64,000 nucleotides of DNA. Origin: UBA5314 sp964635975. GTDB taxonomy: Bacteria > Bacillota > Syntrophomonadia > Syntrophomonadales > Syntrophomonadaceae. This document shows, in pieces, positions 26,443-34,681 of the stretch (its first letter is position 1; every line of letters starts with the position of its first letter). Under the pieces are notes generated by a model. It was given only the letters and a program-made list of their open reading frames with translations. It had not been told where the DNA came from and made no database searches. The stretch is from positions 1-64,000 of the forward strand of contig CAZWPO010000015.1 in NCBI GenBank assembly GCA_964635975.1, written 5' to 3'. Made by a program: the position numbers and the translations under genes.

Positions 26443-26468
26443 AAAAGCTGCCATCAGGCAGCTTTTTT
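26443..26468 (+). terminator. FapA terminator, right copy of the duplicated hairpin
   Basis: AAAAGCTGCC (26443-26452) pairs with GGCAGCTTTT (26457-26466), followed by TT. It differs from the left copy at one base in 24. The two copies are direct repeats bounding the 152-bp element. Confidence 0.8.
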
Positions 26469-26676
26469 CATGGCATTGCATTTTTACAATGATAAGAAGC
26501 TATTATGCATGCAAGGTGAAACAGGTTTAGATATTGAGGGATAAGATAAGGGGCTCAATATAGGGGAGATAAGAAAAAAATGAAAAGTTGCAATAGCAAC
26601 AAATAAAAAAAGCATTGTTGGCATGGTTATTGCATGATAATATTATAAAAGTGATTTTAAAAGACAGGTGATTTGC

Positions 26677-26883
26677 ATGTTTAAACAGAAAGTAGTGGTT
26701 ACAGATCCTAACGAACCTTTTTTCGGCCAAACTGGCATTGTAGTGGCGATAAGCATAGGAAATTGCAACCTTTCTGTCGATAATGAAGAGAGCCTGTGCA
26801 AAGTGCTGATCGGAAATGTGATCAGCAATTGGATACCGGAAAAATGCCTGGAGATTGTCAGGGAGAATTCAATATCCGCATAA
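26677..26883 (+). CDS. Small KOW/SH3-like protein, unknown function
   Basis: A 68-residue protein of alternating short beta strands (QKVVVTDPNEPFFGQTGIVVAISIGNC), similar in feel to KOW-type nucleic-acid-binding barrels, where a Gly follows a short strand. ACAGGTGA lies eight bases before ATG 26677. The assignment is tentative. Confidence 0.5.
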   Translation: MFKQKVVVTDPNEPFFGQTGIVVAISIGNCNLSVDNEESLCKVLIGNVISNWIPEKCLEIVRENSISA

Positions 26884-26972
26884 ATCCCGGCATAATGAAC
26901 ACCAAACACTCTATTCTGCTGGGAGGTAACCAGGCTCCCCCTTCATATGGCAAATCTAGAAATCATATCAAT

Positions 26973-26986
26973 AAACTGCGCAGTTT
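26973..26986. promoter_or_regulatory. Perfect 14-base palindrome upstream of the thioesterase gene
   Basis: AAACTGC and GCAGTTT form an uninterrupted palindrome about 90 bases before the thioesterase start, next to a possible -10 box (TAAAAT near 26997). It could be an operator. Confidence 0.35.
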
Positions 26987-27075
26987 AATCTTTATGCTAA
27001 AATATGAAACGATGGTCATAAACAAGAGGGCAGGGGCTTGAATTTTGTTTATGAAATATTTCGAAAGGATTTTTT

Positions 27076-27489
27076 ATGGCTGAGAAATATAGGATGTCAC
27101 TGAAGGTGCGTAATTACCATATCGATGGCTACGGACATGTAAACAACGCTCAGTATTTAAACTTGCTGGAAGAGGCCCGGACACAATTTATGGATGATGC
27201 AGGATGCCCACTGGAAGGCTTTTTTGAGCAGGGGGTCTATTTTTTTATCACCGATATACATATCAAATTTAAGAAGCCGGCACGGTTGGGAGACAGGCTG
27301 GAGATCTCAGTATGGCTGCCAGTTATGAGACGAGCTCAAATGAAATTTTCACAGGAAATAAGACTGGCGGGGAGCGGTGAAATCATCGCTAATGCTGTAG
27401 TATCATGTGGTTGTATTAAAAATAATAAGATCATACCCATCCCAGCACAGTTTCTGGATGTGATGCAGGCATACTACATTCCCGAATAG
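27076..27489 (+). CDS. Hotdog-fold acyl-CoA thioesterase (4HBT / YbgC-FadM type)
   Basis: Residues 11-30 (VRNYHIDGYGHVNNAQYLNL) carry the D-x-x-G-H-V-N-N motif of 4HBT thioesterases, with the catalytic Asp. Length (137) is typical. AAAGGA precedes the ATG. It hydrolyses acyl-CoA thioesters, probably of medium or short chain length. It lies upstream of the fatty acid catabolic cluster but separate from it. Confidence 0.85.
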   Translation: MAEKYRMSLKVRNYHIDGYGHVNNAQYLNLLEEARTQFMDDAGCPLEGFFEQGVYFFITDIHIKFKKPARLGDRLEISVWLPVMRRAQMKFSQEIRLAGSGEIIANAVVSCGCIKNNKIIPIPAQFLDVMQAYYIPE

Positions 27490-27738
27490 GCAAGTACCGC
27501 AAATCAGCGTGATGGGCACGATTTAAAATATTTGTTACATTTATTGGTTATAGATTGCTGTCTGAAGGCATAAAATATATTCAGGATGCTTTTTATTAAA
27601 AGGGCCAACTAATTCTCACCAAGCAACTCACCAGCCAAAATCTTTATAATTCCGCTTGCGATTGACCTTAAGCAACATACTTCTCAGAAATAAAGTTAAT
27701 CTACTTTATAAAGAGGCGTTATTAGGGGGGGAATACTT

Positions 27739-29112
27739 TTGGAATCGGGGTTATTAGTGAGCGATTTATTGGATACCAATGCGGTTACTGCGATTATTGT
27801 GGACAAGGATGGGAAAGTCAAATTCGCAAACAAAACCTATCTTGATATTCTGGGCTTGAATGAAGAAGAAGTAATAGGGAAATATATCGCCGATATAACA
27901 CCCAAAACGCGCACCCTAGGTGTAATAAAGACGGGTAAGGCTGTAGTAGGTTATAACTGGTCGATTAATGGCTATAACATGATCGCCTGTGCCATCCCTC
28001 TGATCAAAAACGGTGAAACCATAGCATGTTTTGCCTACAGTCTTTTTATGGACATCTGGGATGCCAAAGATGTTGTGGACAACCTTATGTCGGAACTAAA
28101 CATGTACAGGGATGAAGTTCATAGCCTGTATTCGGCAAGGCATACCTTCAGCGAAATCATCGGCCTGTCTGCAAACATTCAAGATGTAAAATATATGGCC
28201 CAGAAGGCATCTCGCCACCCCTCTATAACTGTATTGATCTGCGGCGAAAGTGGAACTGGCAAAGAGCTGTTTGCTCACGCTATTCATAAGGCCAGCAGCC
28301 GTTCTAGAATGCCTTTTATAAGGGTCAACTGCGCCGCCATACCTGAAAACCTGTTGGAAGCAGAACTCTTTGGCTATTCGGAAGGTGCTTATACAGGAGC
28401 CCGAAAAGGAGGCAGCCCGGGAAAGTTCGAGTTGGCTAACGGGGGAACCATATTCCTGGATGAGATCGGAGAGATGTCGCTTTCCATGCAGAGTAAACTA
28501 CTAGTATTTCTACAGGAGAAAGAATATGAAAGATTGGGGAGCCATCACCCGGTTCGGGTGAACGTAAGAGTAATAGCGGCTACCAATCGGAATTTGGAAG
28601 ACCTGATTGCCCGGCAGCAATTCCGGGAGGACCTCTACTACAGGCTGAATGTACTGCGTCTGGATATACCGCCTTTAAGGGAGCGGATAGAAGATATTCC
28701 TCTGCTGGTCAGTTGCCTCATCCCAAAAATCAATGCCGACCTCAAAACCAGTGTCGCTGGCATATCAGACGAGGCCCTGGATCAGCTGGCTGATTATCAG
28801 TGGCCCGGCAATATCAGAGAACTTGTCAACATACTGCAAAGGGTTATGATACTGGCGGATATGGATGCTTACGAAACGATCACCACCAAGCAGCTCTGCT
28901 TCATGAACAACAACCGGGGTGACAGTTTCGCAAGGTCTTCGGCGAAGAAAACTCTGCGTTCGCTTCTAAAAACCTATGAAAAGCAAATCTTGAGCAGGGT
29001 GCTCGAAGAGACTAATTATAATAAGACTAAAACGGCTGAAATTCTTGATATTGATCTGTCCTGGCTATACAAGAAAGTGAAGCAATACGGTATTAGTCCC
29101 AATAGTTCTTAG
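27739..29112 (+). CDS. PAS-domain sigma-54 dependent activator
   Basis: The N-terminal PAS domain spans about residues 5-110. The AAA+ domain (about 140-370) has Walker A GESGTGKE (169-176), the sigma-54 contact loop as GAYTGA (216-221; Tyr in place of the usual Phe) and Walker B GGTIFLDEIGEM. A Fis-type HTH ends the protein (NKTKTAEILDIDLSWLYKKV). TTG 27739 is the start: a run of G lies nine bases upstream and the PAS domain begins directly after it. A well-matched -24/-12 promoter lies 257 bases past its stop, before the acyl-CoA dehydrogenase gene. Its effector is unknown. Confidence 0.9.
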   Translation: MESGLLVSDLLDTNAVTAIIVDKDGKVKFANKTYLDILGLNEEEVIGKYIADITPKTRTLGVIKTGKAVVGYNWSINGYNMIACAIPLIKNGETIACFAYSLFMDIWDAKDVVDNLMSELNMYRDEVHSLYSARHTFSEIIGLSANIQDVKYMAQKASRHPSITVLICGESGTGKELFAHAIHKASSRSRMPFIRVNCAAIPENLLEAELFGYSEGAYTGARKGGSPGKFELANGGTIFLDEIGEMSLSMQSKLLVFLQEKEYERLGSHHPVRVNVRVIAATNRNLEDLIARQQFREDLYYRLNVLRLDIPPLRERIEDIPLLVSCLIPKINADLKTSVAGISDEALDQLADYQWPGNIRELVNILQRVMILADMDAYETITTKQLCFMNNNRGDSFARSSAKKTLRSLLKTYEKQILSRVLEETNYNKTKTAEILDIDLSWLYKKVKQYGISPNSS

Positions 29113-29338
29113 TAATGGTCGGTGATAGCGTAGTATCAATCGGTATACAGGGATTCATCAGTTGACACTTTAATATACCCACATTAACTGGGGAAGTATA
29201 GTTTATTGACCAGAGGATTAGTTTTTTTACCAATCGGCGTCGCTGTGGAAATATAGGGCATGCAGCGAAAATGTTGTCTATTGCGACTAGACGATAGTAC
29301 CGAGGAGCTCCTTGCAGAAAAAATCATGAAGGCCATAT

Positions 29339-29361
29339 TGAGGGGGATTAATCCCTCTTTC
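29339..29361 (+). terminator. Possible terminator between activator and sigma-54 promoter
   Basis: The short inverted repeat GAGGGGGATT/AATCCCTC is followed by TTTCTATTTT. It could end the activator transcript just before the -24/-12 promoter. The stem is short. Confidence 0.4.
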
Positions 29362-29368
29362 TATTTTC

Positions 29369-29384
29369 TGGCACAGGTTTTGCT
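29369..29384 (+). promoter_or_regulatory. Sigma-54 (-24/-12) promoter of the acyl-CoA dehydrogenase operon
   Basis: TGGCAC (29369-29374), five bases, TTGC (29380-29383) then T: GG and GC are exactly ten bases apart, the sigma-54 consensus. It is 90 bases upstream of the acyl-CoA dehydrogenase ATG and downstream of a sigma-54 activator gene. Two CAATCGG-like words upstream (near 29136 and 29233) could mark activator sites. Confidence 0.85.
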
Positions 29385-29473
29385 CTATACCTCAATTAAG
29401 CGTTTTGTCTGAGGGGGTGTAAAAATACTTGTGGCCCATGGTAATCAACGCGTAACGAGGGGGGGATTTGGAT

Positions 29474-30616
29474 ATGGCATTTGGATTTGCCTATAACGAA
29501 GACCAGCTGGCTCTGCAGAAAACGGTGAGAAAGTTTGTTGATAACGAGATCATTCCGGTGAGGCACGACTACGATGAATCGGAACAGTTTCCATGGCCGG
29601 AAGTCAAGAAGATGTTTGAACTGGGCATCAACTGCATGAATGCCCCGGAAAAGTACAATGGCATGTCTTTTGGCAATGTTGGACTCTGCATGGTTGCTGA
29701 GGAAATCTGCAGGGGGTGTCTGGGGATAGGGATTACTCCGCTGGCCAACATGCTGGCATCAGAACCAGTTCTATACGGTGGAACTGAAGAACAATGGGAT
29801 TACTGGTACCCCAGCCTCTGTGAAGAGGGCAAACTGGCGGCCTACGCGGTGACCGAACCTGCTGCGGGGTCCGATGTGGCAGGGATTCAAACCACCTGCA
29901 AAAAAGACGGCGAGTATTATATTCTCAATGGGAGCAAATGCTTTATAACCAACGGAAAACACGCGGATAAACTGACGGTGCTGGCCACCCATGACAGGAG
30001 TAAAGGCAACCGTTCGCAGTCATTCTTCATGGTAGACACTAAAACTGAAGGGCTGTCTTTCGGAAAGAGCGAGCACAAAATGGGCATGCGCTGTTCAGAA
30101 ACCTCGGAGGTAATCTTTGATAATGTAAAAGTCCATAAAAAATACCGGCTCGGCGAAGAAGGTGATGGATTCAAACTGGCCATGAAAGCTTTCAATTCAT
30201 CCCGTCCCTTTATAGCTTCAGCTTCGGTGGGTGTCGCCCAGGGAGCATTTGAAGTGGCCCGCGACTATGCCAGGGAAAGAAGAGCTTTTGGGACCAGCAT
30301 TGCCAATTTCCAGGCAATTCAATTCATGCTGGCAGATATGGCCATGGATATCGAAGCTTCCCGACTGTTATGGCAGAAAGCTGCCTGGCTGTTGGATGAA
30401 AAATTGATGGCAGCCGATCTGTCAGCGATGAGCAAGTGTTTCGCGGCTGACATGTGCATGCGGACCACTACCAACGCAGTCCAGATCCTGGGAGGCTACG
30501 GATTCTGCAGGGATTACCCGGTAGAGAAGATGATGAGGGATTCAAAGATCCTGCAGATCTTTGAAGGGACTTCTCAGGTGCAACGCATCATCATCGGCAA
30601 GAGTGTGCTGGCCTAA
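29474..30616 (+). CDS. Acyl-CoA dehydrogenase
   Basis: Full-length FAD enzyme (380 residues): AYAVTEPAAGSDVAG (FAD/substrate site), MGMRCSETSEVIFDNV, and the catalytic-base segment IFEGTSQVQRII. It oxidises acyl-CoA to 2-enoyl-CoA and passes electrons to ETF. ATG 29474 has a G run nine bases upstream; TTG 29468 is the alternative. It is the first gene of a sigma-54 driven operon with CoA-transferase, thiolase and SDR genes. Chain length preference cannot be read from the sequence; butyryl-CoA is likely from context. Confidence 0.92.
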   Translation: MAFGFAYNEDQLALQKTVRKFVDNEIIPVRHDYDESEQFPWPEVKKMFELGINCMNAPEKYNGMSFGNVGLCMVAEEICRGCLGIGITPLANMLASEPVLYGGTEEQWDYWYPSLCEEGKLAAYAVTEPAAGSDVAGIQTTCKKDGEYYILNGSKCFITNGKHADKLTVLATHDRSKGNRSQSFFMVDTKTEGLSFGKSEHKMGMRCSETSEVIFDNVKVHKKYRLGEEGDGFKLAMKAFNSSRPFIASASVGVAQGAFEVARDYARERRAFGTSIANFQAIQFMLADMAMDIEASRLLWQKAAWLLDEKLMAADLSAMSKCFAADMCMRTTTNAVQILGGYGFCRDYPVEKMMRDSKILQIFEGTSQVQRIIIGKSVLA

Positions 30617-30673
30617 GCGGTAGAAAGAACTATCTGACCGTGAATATCGGTCTCATTTGAAGGAGGAGAAATA

Positions 30674-31999
30674 ATGGCGTTTCTAACCTGGGTGGATGAA
30701 TATCAGAGCAAACTCAGCACTGCTGAAGAAGCTGTCAAGGCAGTCAGATCAGGAGATGTGGTTTCCTGGGGGCTGGCCATAACCGGGCCCAGCAGCCTTC
30801 TGGTAGATGCATTGCTGGCCAGAGCGGATGAATTGAGGGGGGTTAGAATAGTAGACAGCGTTCCGGCCCGTCCGTTGAAGGCCTATGATCCTGAATTTAT
30901 GGAACAGGTCAAGGAATCATTCATATATAGTTCAGTCCTATTCAACCCGTTGAACAGAAAACTGGCGAAAACCAAAAACGTCGATTATGTGCATATCAAC
31001 AGCAGCGACGTGGGCAAGCGCTTCGGTTTCAGGGGCAATGTGGTTATGGTCATGGTCGCTCCGCCCGAAGCCGGCATGGTGAATCTTGGGCTGACCAATT
31101 TCTTCACCCCCGATATGGTGAGAGAGGCAGATGTGGTCATAGCCGAAGTAAACGACCAGATGCCCATCGTCTATGGCGATAATTATCTACCTGTATCCGC
31201 TTTTGATTACTTTGTTGAGAACTCCACTCCCATACCGCAATTTCTCCGCAAAGGCGTTTCAGAGATCGACAACGCTATAGCAGAAAACGTGGCTTCGATG
31301 ATCAAGGATGGAGATTGTGTCCAGATGGGGATCGGCTCACTCCCCGAGGCTATAATCACCTTGCTTGGCAACAAAGGCAAAAAGGACCTGGGGATCCATA
31401 CGGAGATGTTCCCGATGGGTCTGCCTGATCTGGTCGAAGCCGGCATAGTGACTAACAAACTCAAGAAAGGCCTTACCGGCAAAACTGTGGCCACCTTCTG
31501 CGCCGGTGACAAGGGTATGTATGATTATGTCAACAGAAATCCGGATTGCGTTTTCTACCCGTCATCGTGGGTCAATGATCCGCGGGTGATCGCGGAGATC
31601 GACAATGTAGTGGCGATTAATATGGACCTGGAATGTGACTTCACCGGTCAGCTGGGAGCAGAGGTAATTGACTACCGGCTCATCGGCGCAACCGGAGGGC
31701 AGTTGGATTTTGTGATCGGAGCGGCCTGGTCCAGGGGCGGGCGAGCCATGAACGTTTTGCCGTCGACCCGCAAGCTAGCCACTGGCGAAATAGTTTCCAC
31801 AATCCAACCTACACTCTCCAACGGGGCCCATGTCACCGTACCACCCATGTACACTCAGTTTGTGGTGACCGAATATGGGATTGCTGATCTGTATTATAAA
31901 ACTAAAAGGGAAAGAGCAGAGGCTTTGATAAATATAGCCCACCCGGATTTCAGGGCTGAATTGCGCAAACAAGCCAAACAGATATTGTATTCGCTATAG
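30674..31999 (+). CDS. Acetyl-CoA hydrolase/transferase family CoA-transferase
   Basis: A 441-residue CoA-transferase of the Cat1 / 4-hydroxybutyrate CoA-transferase type. Visible are QMGIGSLPEAI, GIHTEMFPMG (the region that carries the catalytic Glu in this family) and the late FVVTEYGIADL motif. It swaps CoA between acetyl-CoA and a carboxylic acid, which activates fatty acids without ATP. AAGGAGG lies before the ATG. It is 57 bases after the acyl-CoA dehydrogenase, in one operon. Confidence 0.9.
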   Translation: MAFLTWVDEYQSKLSTAEEAVKAVRSGDVVSWGLAITGPSSLLVDALLARADELRGVRIVDSVPARPLKAYDPEFMEQVKESFIYSSVLFNPLNRKLAKTKNVDYVHINSSDVGKRFGFRGNVVMVMVAPPEAGMVNLGLTNFFTPDMVREADVVIAEVNDQMPIVYGDNYLPVSAFDYFVENSTPIPQFLRKGVSEIDNAIAENVASMIKDGDCVQMGIGSLPEAIITLLGNKGKKDLGIHTEMFPMGLPDLVEAGIVTNKLKKGLTGKTVATFCAGDKGMYDYVNRNPDCVFYPSSWVNDPRVIAEIDNVVAINMDLECDFTGQLGAEVIDYRLIGATGGQLDFVIGAAWSRGGRAMNVLPSTRKLATGEIVSTIQPTLSNGAHVTVPPMYTQFVVTEYGIADLYYKTKRERAEALINIAHPDFRAELRKQAKQILYSL

Positions 32000-32104
32000 G
32001 AAGAACATTGACTATTTTTAAGTCTGCGCTTGAGCGGAGGCAGAATGGGATAGGAATGTCAGATCCATGGCTACTGGCGATTCCAGAAGAAAGGTGGAAC
32101 TAAG

Positions 32105-33283
32105 ATGAAAGATGTTGTTATAGTAAGCGGAGCCAGGACTCCCATAGGAGATTTCCTAGGTAGTTTAAAAGACTTCAGCGCGGTTGAGCTGGGGACCATT
32201 GTTTTCAAAAGCGCTATGGCAAAAGCCGGTGTTAGACCCGAACAGATAGAAGAAGTGGCGACCGGGCATGTTTATCAAGCAGGATGTAAGGGAAATCCAA
32301 GTCGTCAGGTTACTCTGCATGCCGGCTGTCCTGTGGAGACTGTTTCTGTGACCATAAACCAGCAGTGCCCATCTTCAATGCGGGCGGCTGAGATCATCAG
32401 CCAGGAGATAATGATGGGCAAGATTGATATCGGTGCAGCTGTCGGTCACGAGAGCATGACCAATATACCCTACCTGCTTACAAAAGCACGGATGGGATAC
32501 CGGATGGGGCCGGGGAAATTGGAAGACGGTATGTATTATGACGCTCTTATCGATGCCTTCAATAACTACCATGCCGGTGTAACTGCTGAAAATCTGGTTG
32601 ATATGTACGGGATAACGCGGCAGGAAGCTGATGAATGGGCATTGTTCAGCCATCAAAAGGCCTGCAAGGCTATCGCTGAAGGTAAGTTCAAAGAAGAGAT
32701 CACCCCGGTTGAGATCAAATCTCGCAAAGGCACGGCGATATTTGACACAGATGAGCATCCCAGCCCAAAAACCAGCATGGAAGGACTAGCCAAGCTGCCG
32801 CCTGCCTTTAAGAAAGACGGGATTATAACCGCTGGCAACGCCTCCGGTATAAATGATGGAGCCGCAGCCCTGATCATCATGTCTGCGGAAAAAGCCAAGG
32901 AACTGGGGATCAAGCCGCTGGCACGCATAGTAGCCACGGCTTCAGCTTCAGTCGATCCCAAGATCATGGGTATAGGAGTAGTGCCGGCGGTTCGGCGGGT
33001 TTTGACCTTCGCCAATATGAGCCTCGACGACATGGAGATATGTGAATTCAATGAGGCTTTCGCGGCACAGGTAATAGCATGCAACCGCGAGCTCAAAGTG
33101 CCGGTAGAGAAAATCAACGTGCTAGGTTCGGGTTGCTCTCTTGGCCATCCTGTGGGCATGACCGGAGCCCGGTTGATAATAACCCTCATGTATGAAATGC
33201 AAAGAAGCAAGAAGCAGTTTGGAATTGCAGCTCTTTGCGCCGGCGGAGGACCGGCGATGGCTACTATTCTCGAAGCATTATAA
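32105..33283 (+). CDS. Thiolase (acetyl-CoA acetyltransferase family)
   Basis: A 392-residue thiolase. The nucleophile is Cys88 in NQQCPSSMRA; the more usual sequence is NxxCGSG/ASG, so the residues after Cys differ. The C-terminal catalytic motifs GHPVGMTGAR and CAGGGPAMA are intact. It cleaves or forms acetoacetyl-CoA or longer 3-ketoacyl-CoA. It sits between the CoA-transferase and SDR genes in the operon. Confidence 0.92.
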   Translation: MKDVVIVSGARTPIGDFLGSLKDFSAVELGTIVFKSAMAKAGVRPEQIEEVATGHVYQAGCKGNPSRQVTLHAGCPVETVSVTINQQCPSSMRAAEIISQEIMMGKIDIGAAVGHESMTNIPYLLTKARMGYRMGPGKLEDGMYYDALIDAFNNYHAGVTAENLVDMYGITRQEADEWALFSHQKACKAIAEGKFKEEITPVEIKSRKGTAIFDTDEHPSPKTSMEGLAKLPPAFKKDGIITAGNASGINDGAAALIIMSAEKAKELGIKPLARIVATASASVDPKIMGIGVVPAVRRVLTFANMSLDDMEICEFNEAFAAQVIACNRELKVPVEKINVLGSGCSLGHPVGMTGARLIITLMYEMQRSKKQFGIAALCAGGGPAMATILEAL

Positions 33284-33308
33284 AGGTTTTACGAAAGGGA
33301 GGATAAGA

Positions 33309-34079
33309 ATGGATATAAAGAACAAAACCGCCGTTGTAACCGGAGGGGCATCGGGATTGGGTGAAGCTGCTTTGAGAAGACTGGTGAAGGCGGGGGCAAA
33401 TGCTGTTATCCTCGACTTAAACGAAGAAAAAGGCCAGGCCCTGGCGGCAGAGTTACAGGGGCAGACGGCTTTTATAAAGACTAACGTAGCTTCACCTGAT
33501 GATGTCTCGGCTGCTTTTAGATCGGTTATTGATAAATTTGGACGAGTGGACATACTGGTCAATTGTGCCGCTATTGCTGCTGCGCAAAAGACGGCAGACG
33601 CTAAAAAAGGACCCCACGATCTGAATCTATTTAAAAAAGTAGTTGAGATCAACCTGATAGGATCCTTTGATGTGATTCGTACAGCGGCAACGGCAATGCT
33701 GGCCAACGAACCCAACCCTGATGGTGAAAGGGGTGTGATAATAAGCACCGCTTCGGTGGCCGCTTTTGACGGCCAGATCGGGCAGGTTGCCTATGCCGCG
33801 ACTAAAGCTGCCATAGTGGGAATGACTCTCCCGCTGGCACGCGACCTCTCATCGCTGGGAATTCGAGCTCTCACGATTGCTCCGGGCATCTTCCTGACCC
33901 CAATGCTTCAGGGGCTGCCCCAGAACGTACAGGATGCCCTGGGCAAAAGTATTCCCTTCCCTTCCAGGTTGGGCAGGCCCGACGAGTATGCTATGCTGGT
34001 GCAGCAAATCGTGGAAAATCCAATGCTGAATGGGGAAACGATTCGCCTGGATGGAGCTATTCGTATGCAGCCGAGGTAG
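33309..34079 (+). CDS. SDR family 3-hydroxyacyl-CoA dehydrogenase (type 2-like)
   Basis: Classical short-chain dehydrogenase of 256 residues: TGGASGLG (NAD binding), ILVNCAA, Ser in ISTASVAAF, and YAATKAA (the catalytic Tyr-x-x-x-Lys). The long insert after LVNCAAIAAAQKT and the end GAIRMQPR resemble the type 2 3-hydroxyacyl-CoA dehydrogenase (HSD10) group. It would supply the 3-ketoacyl-CoA for the thiolase. No enoyl-CoA hydratase is in the operon. ATG 33309 follows GGGAGG; the frame is open further upstream inside the thiolase gene. Confidence 0.88.
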   Translation: MDIKNKTAVVTGGASGLGEAALRRLVKAGANAVILDLNEEKGQALAAELQGQTAFIKTNVASPDDVSAAFRSVIDKFGRVDILVNCAAIAAAQKTADAKKGPHDLNLFKKVVEINLIGSFDVIRTAATAMLANEPNPDGERGVIISTASVAAFDGQIGQVAYAATKAAIVGMTLPLARDLSSLGIRALTIAPGIFLTPMLQGLPQNVQDALGKSIPFPSRLGRPDEYAMLVQQIVENPMLNGETIRLDGAIRMQPR

Positions 34080-34157
34080 GTGGATGTTTATCATGATAAG
34101 TATTGCACTACAGGATGGATTGCTGAGTTTCAGGCAATGATCCAGAAGAGGTGCTTC

Positions 34158-34325
34158 ATGATGAATGAGATGAAATGTGCTAACTGCGGGAAGATGCTGG
34201 GGATTCTGCAGGGAAAAGTTCAGCTAAAATGTCCAAGGTGCGGATATTTGGGAACTTATCGGTCTAAACCCGGACCGGGGAACATCCGGAAGCAGAGCAG
34301 CGACCCGCCGAGTCATAGACAATAA
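34158..34325 (+). CDS. Com-like small zinc-ribbon protein
   Basis: A 55-residue protein with CANCGKMLG... and LKCPRCGYLGTY, two Cys pairs about 18 residues apart, the layout of the phage Mu Com family of small RNA- or DNA-binding zinc proteins. AGAGG lies about six bases before ATG 34158. It may be a domesticated mobile-element gene. Its terminator carries the second copy of the 152-bp nested element. Confidence 0.65.
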   Translation: MMNEMKCANCGKMLGILQGKVQLKCPRCGYLGTYRSKPGPGNIRKQSSDPPSHRQ

Positions 34326-34330
34326 TAGCA

Positions 34331-34358
34331 GAGGGGCCTATTAGCGAATAGGCCCCTC
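34331..34358 (+). terminator. Terminator of Com-like gene, left copy of a duplicated hairpin
   Basis: GAGGGGCCTATT (34331-34342) pairs perfectly with AATAGGCCCCTC (34347-34358). The hairpin recurs at 34510-34535 with one base changed. Confidence 0.8.
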
Positions 34359-34509
34359 AGACCGTCAAAAAAGGCGACTAGCTGTGTTACTGCACAAAGC
34401 TCGCTCAGTCACCGTATCCCCTATACGCCTCAATCGCCGGCTTTGTTTGTTCCTTGCTATTCACCTTTTTTGCTCGCGCTGCCAGGGTGTCAACTTCTTT
34501 GACACCCTG
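34358..34509 (+). repeat. 152-bp terminator-nested repeat element, copy B
   Basis: Same length, ends and internal hairpins as copy A (26291-26442). The flanking hairpins are unrelated in sequence to those around copy A, so they belong to the site and not to the element. Both copies read in the same direction as the gene upstream. Confidence 0.85.
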
Positions 34510-34538
34510 AGGGGCCTATAAGCGAATAGGCCCCTTTG
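34510..34538 (+). terminator. Terminator of Com-like gene, right copy of the duplicated hairpin
   Basis: AGGGGCCTAT and ATAGGCCCCT pair around a short loop and are followed by TTT. It is a direct repeat of the left hairpin (25 of 26 bases identical). Confidence 0.8.
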
Positions 34539-34681
34539 AGCAATGTCGATGTAATCTCTTGAAAATATAGAATAATTATCTGTGCTTTATCCGAATAATC
34601 TCAGATGAAAGAGAAGGGTATTTCCATTATAGAGAAGAAGTAATGGAGAAGGTGCCACTTTGTAGATAGGAATATAGCATT

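Noticed and set aside
29771..30195. Long minus-strand ORFs opposite the acyl-CoA dehydrogenase and thiolase genes
   Set aside because: They are shadows of strongly supported plus-strand genes and lack starts with ribosome binding sites.
33192..33308. Upstream extension of the SDR gene inside the thiolase gene
   Set aside because: The extension is out-of-frame thiolase sequence; GGGAGG before ATG 33309 marks the real start.
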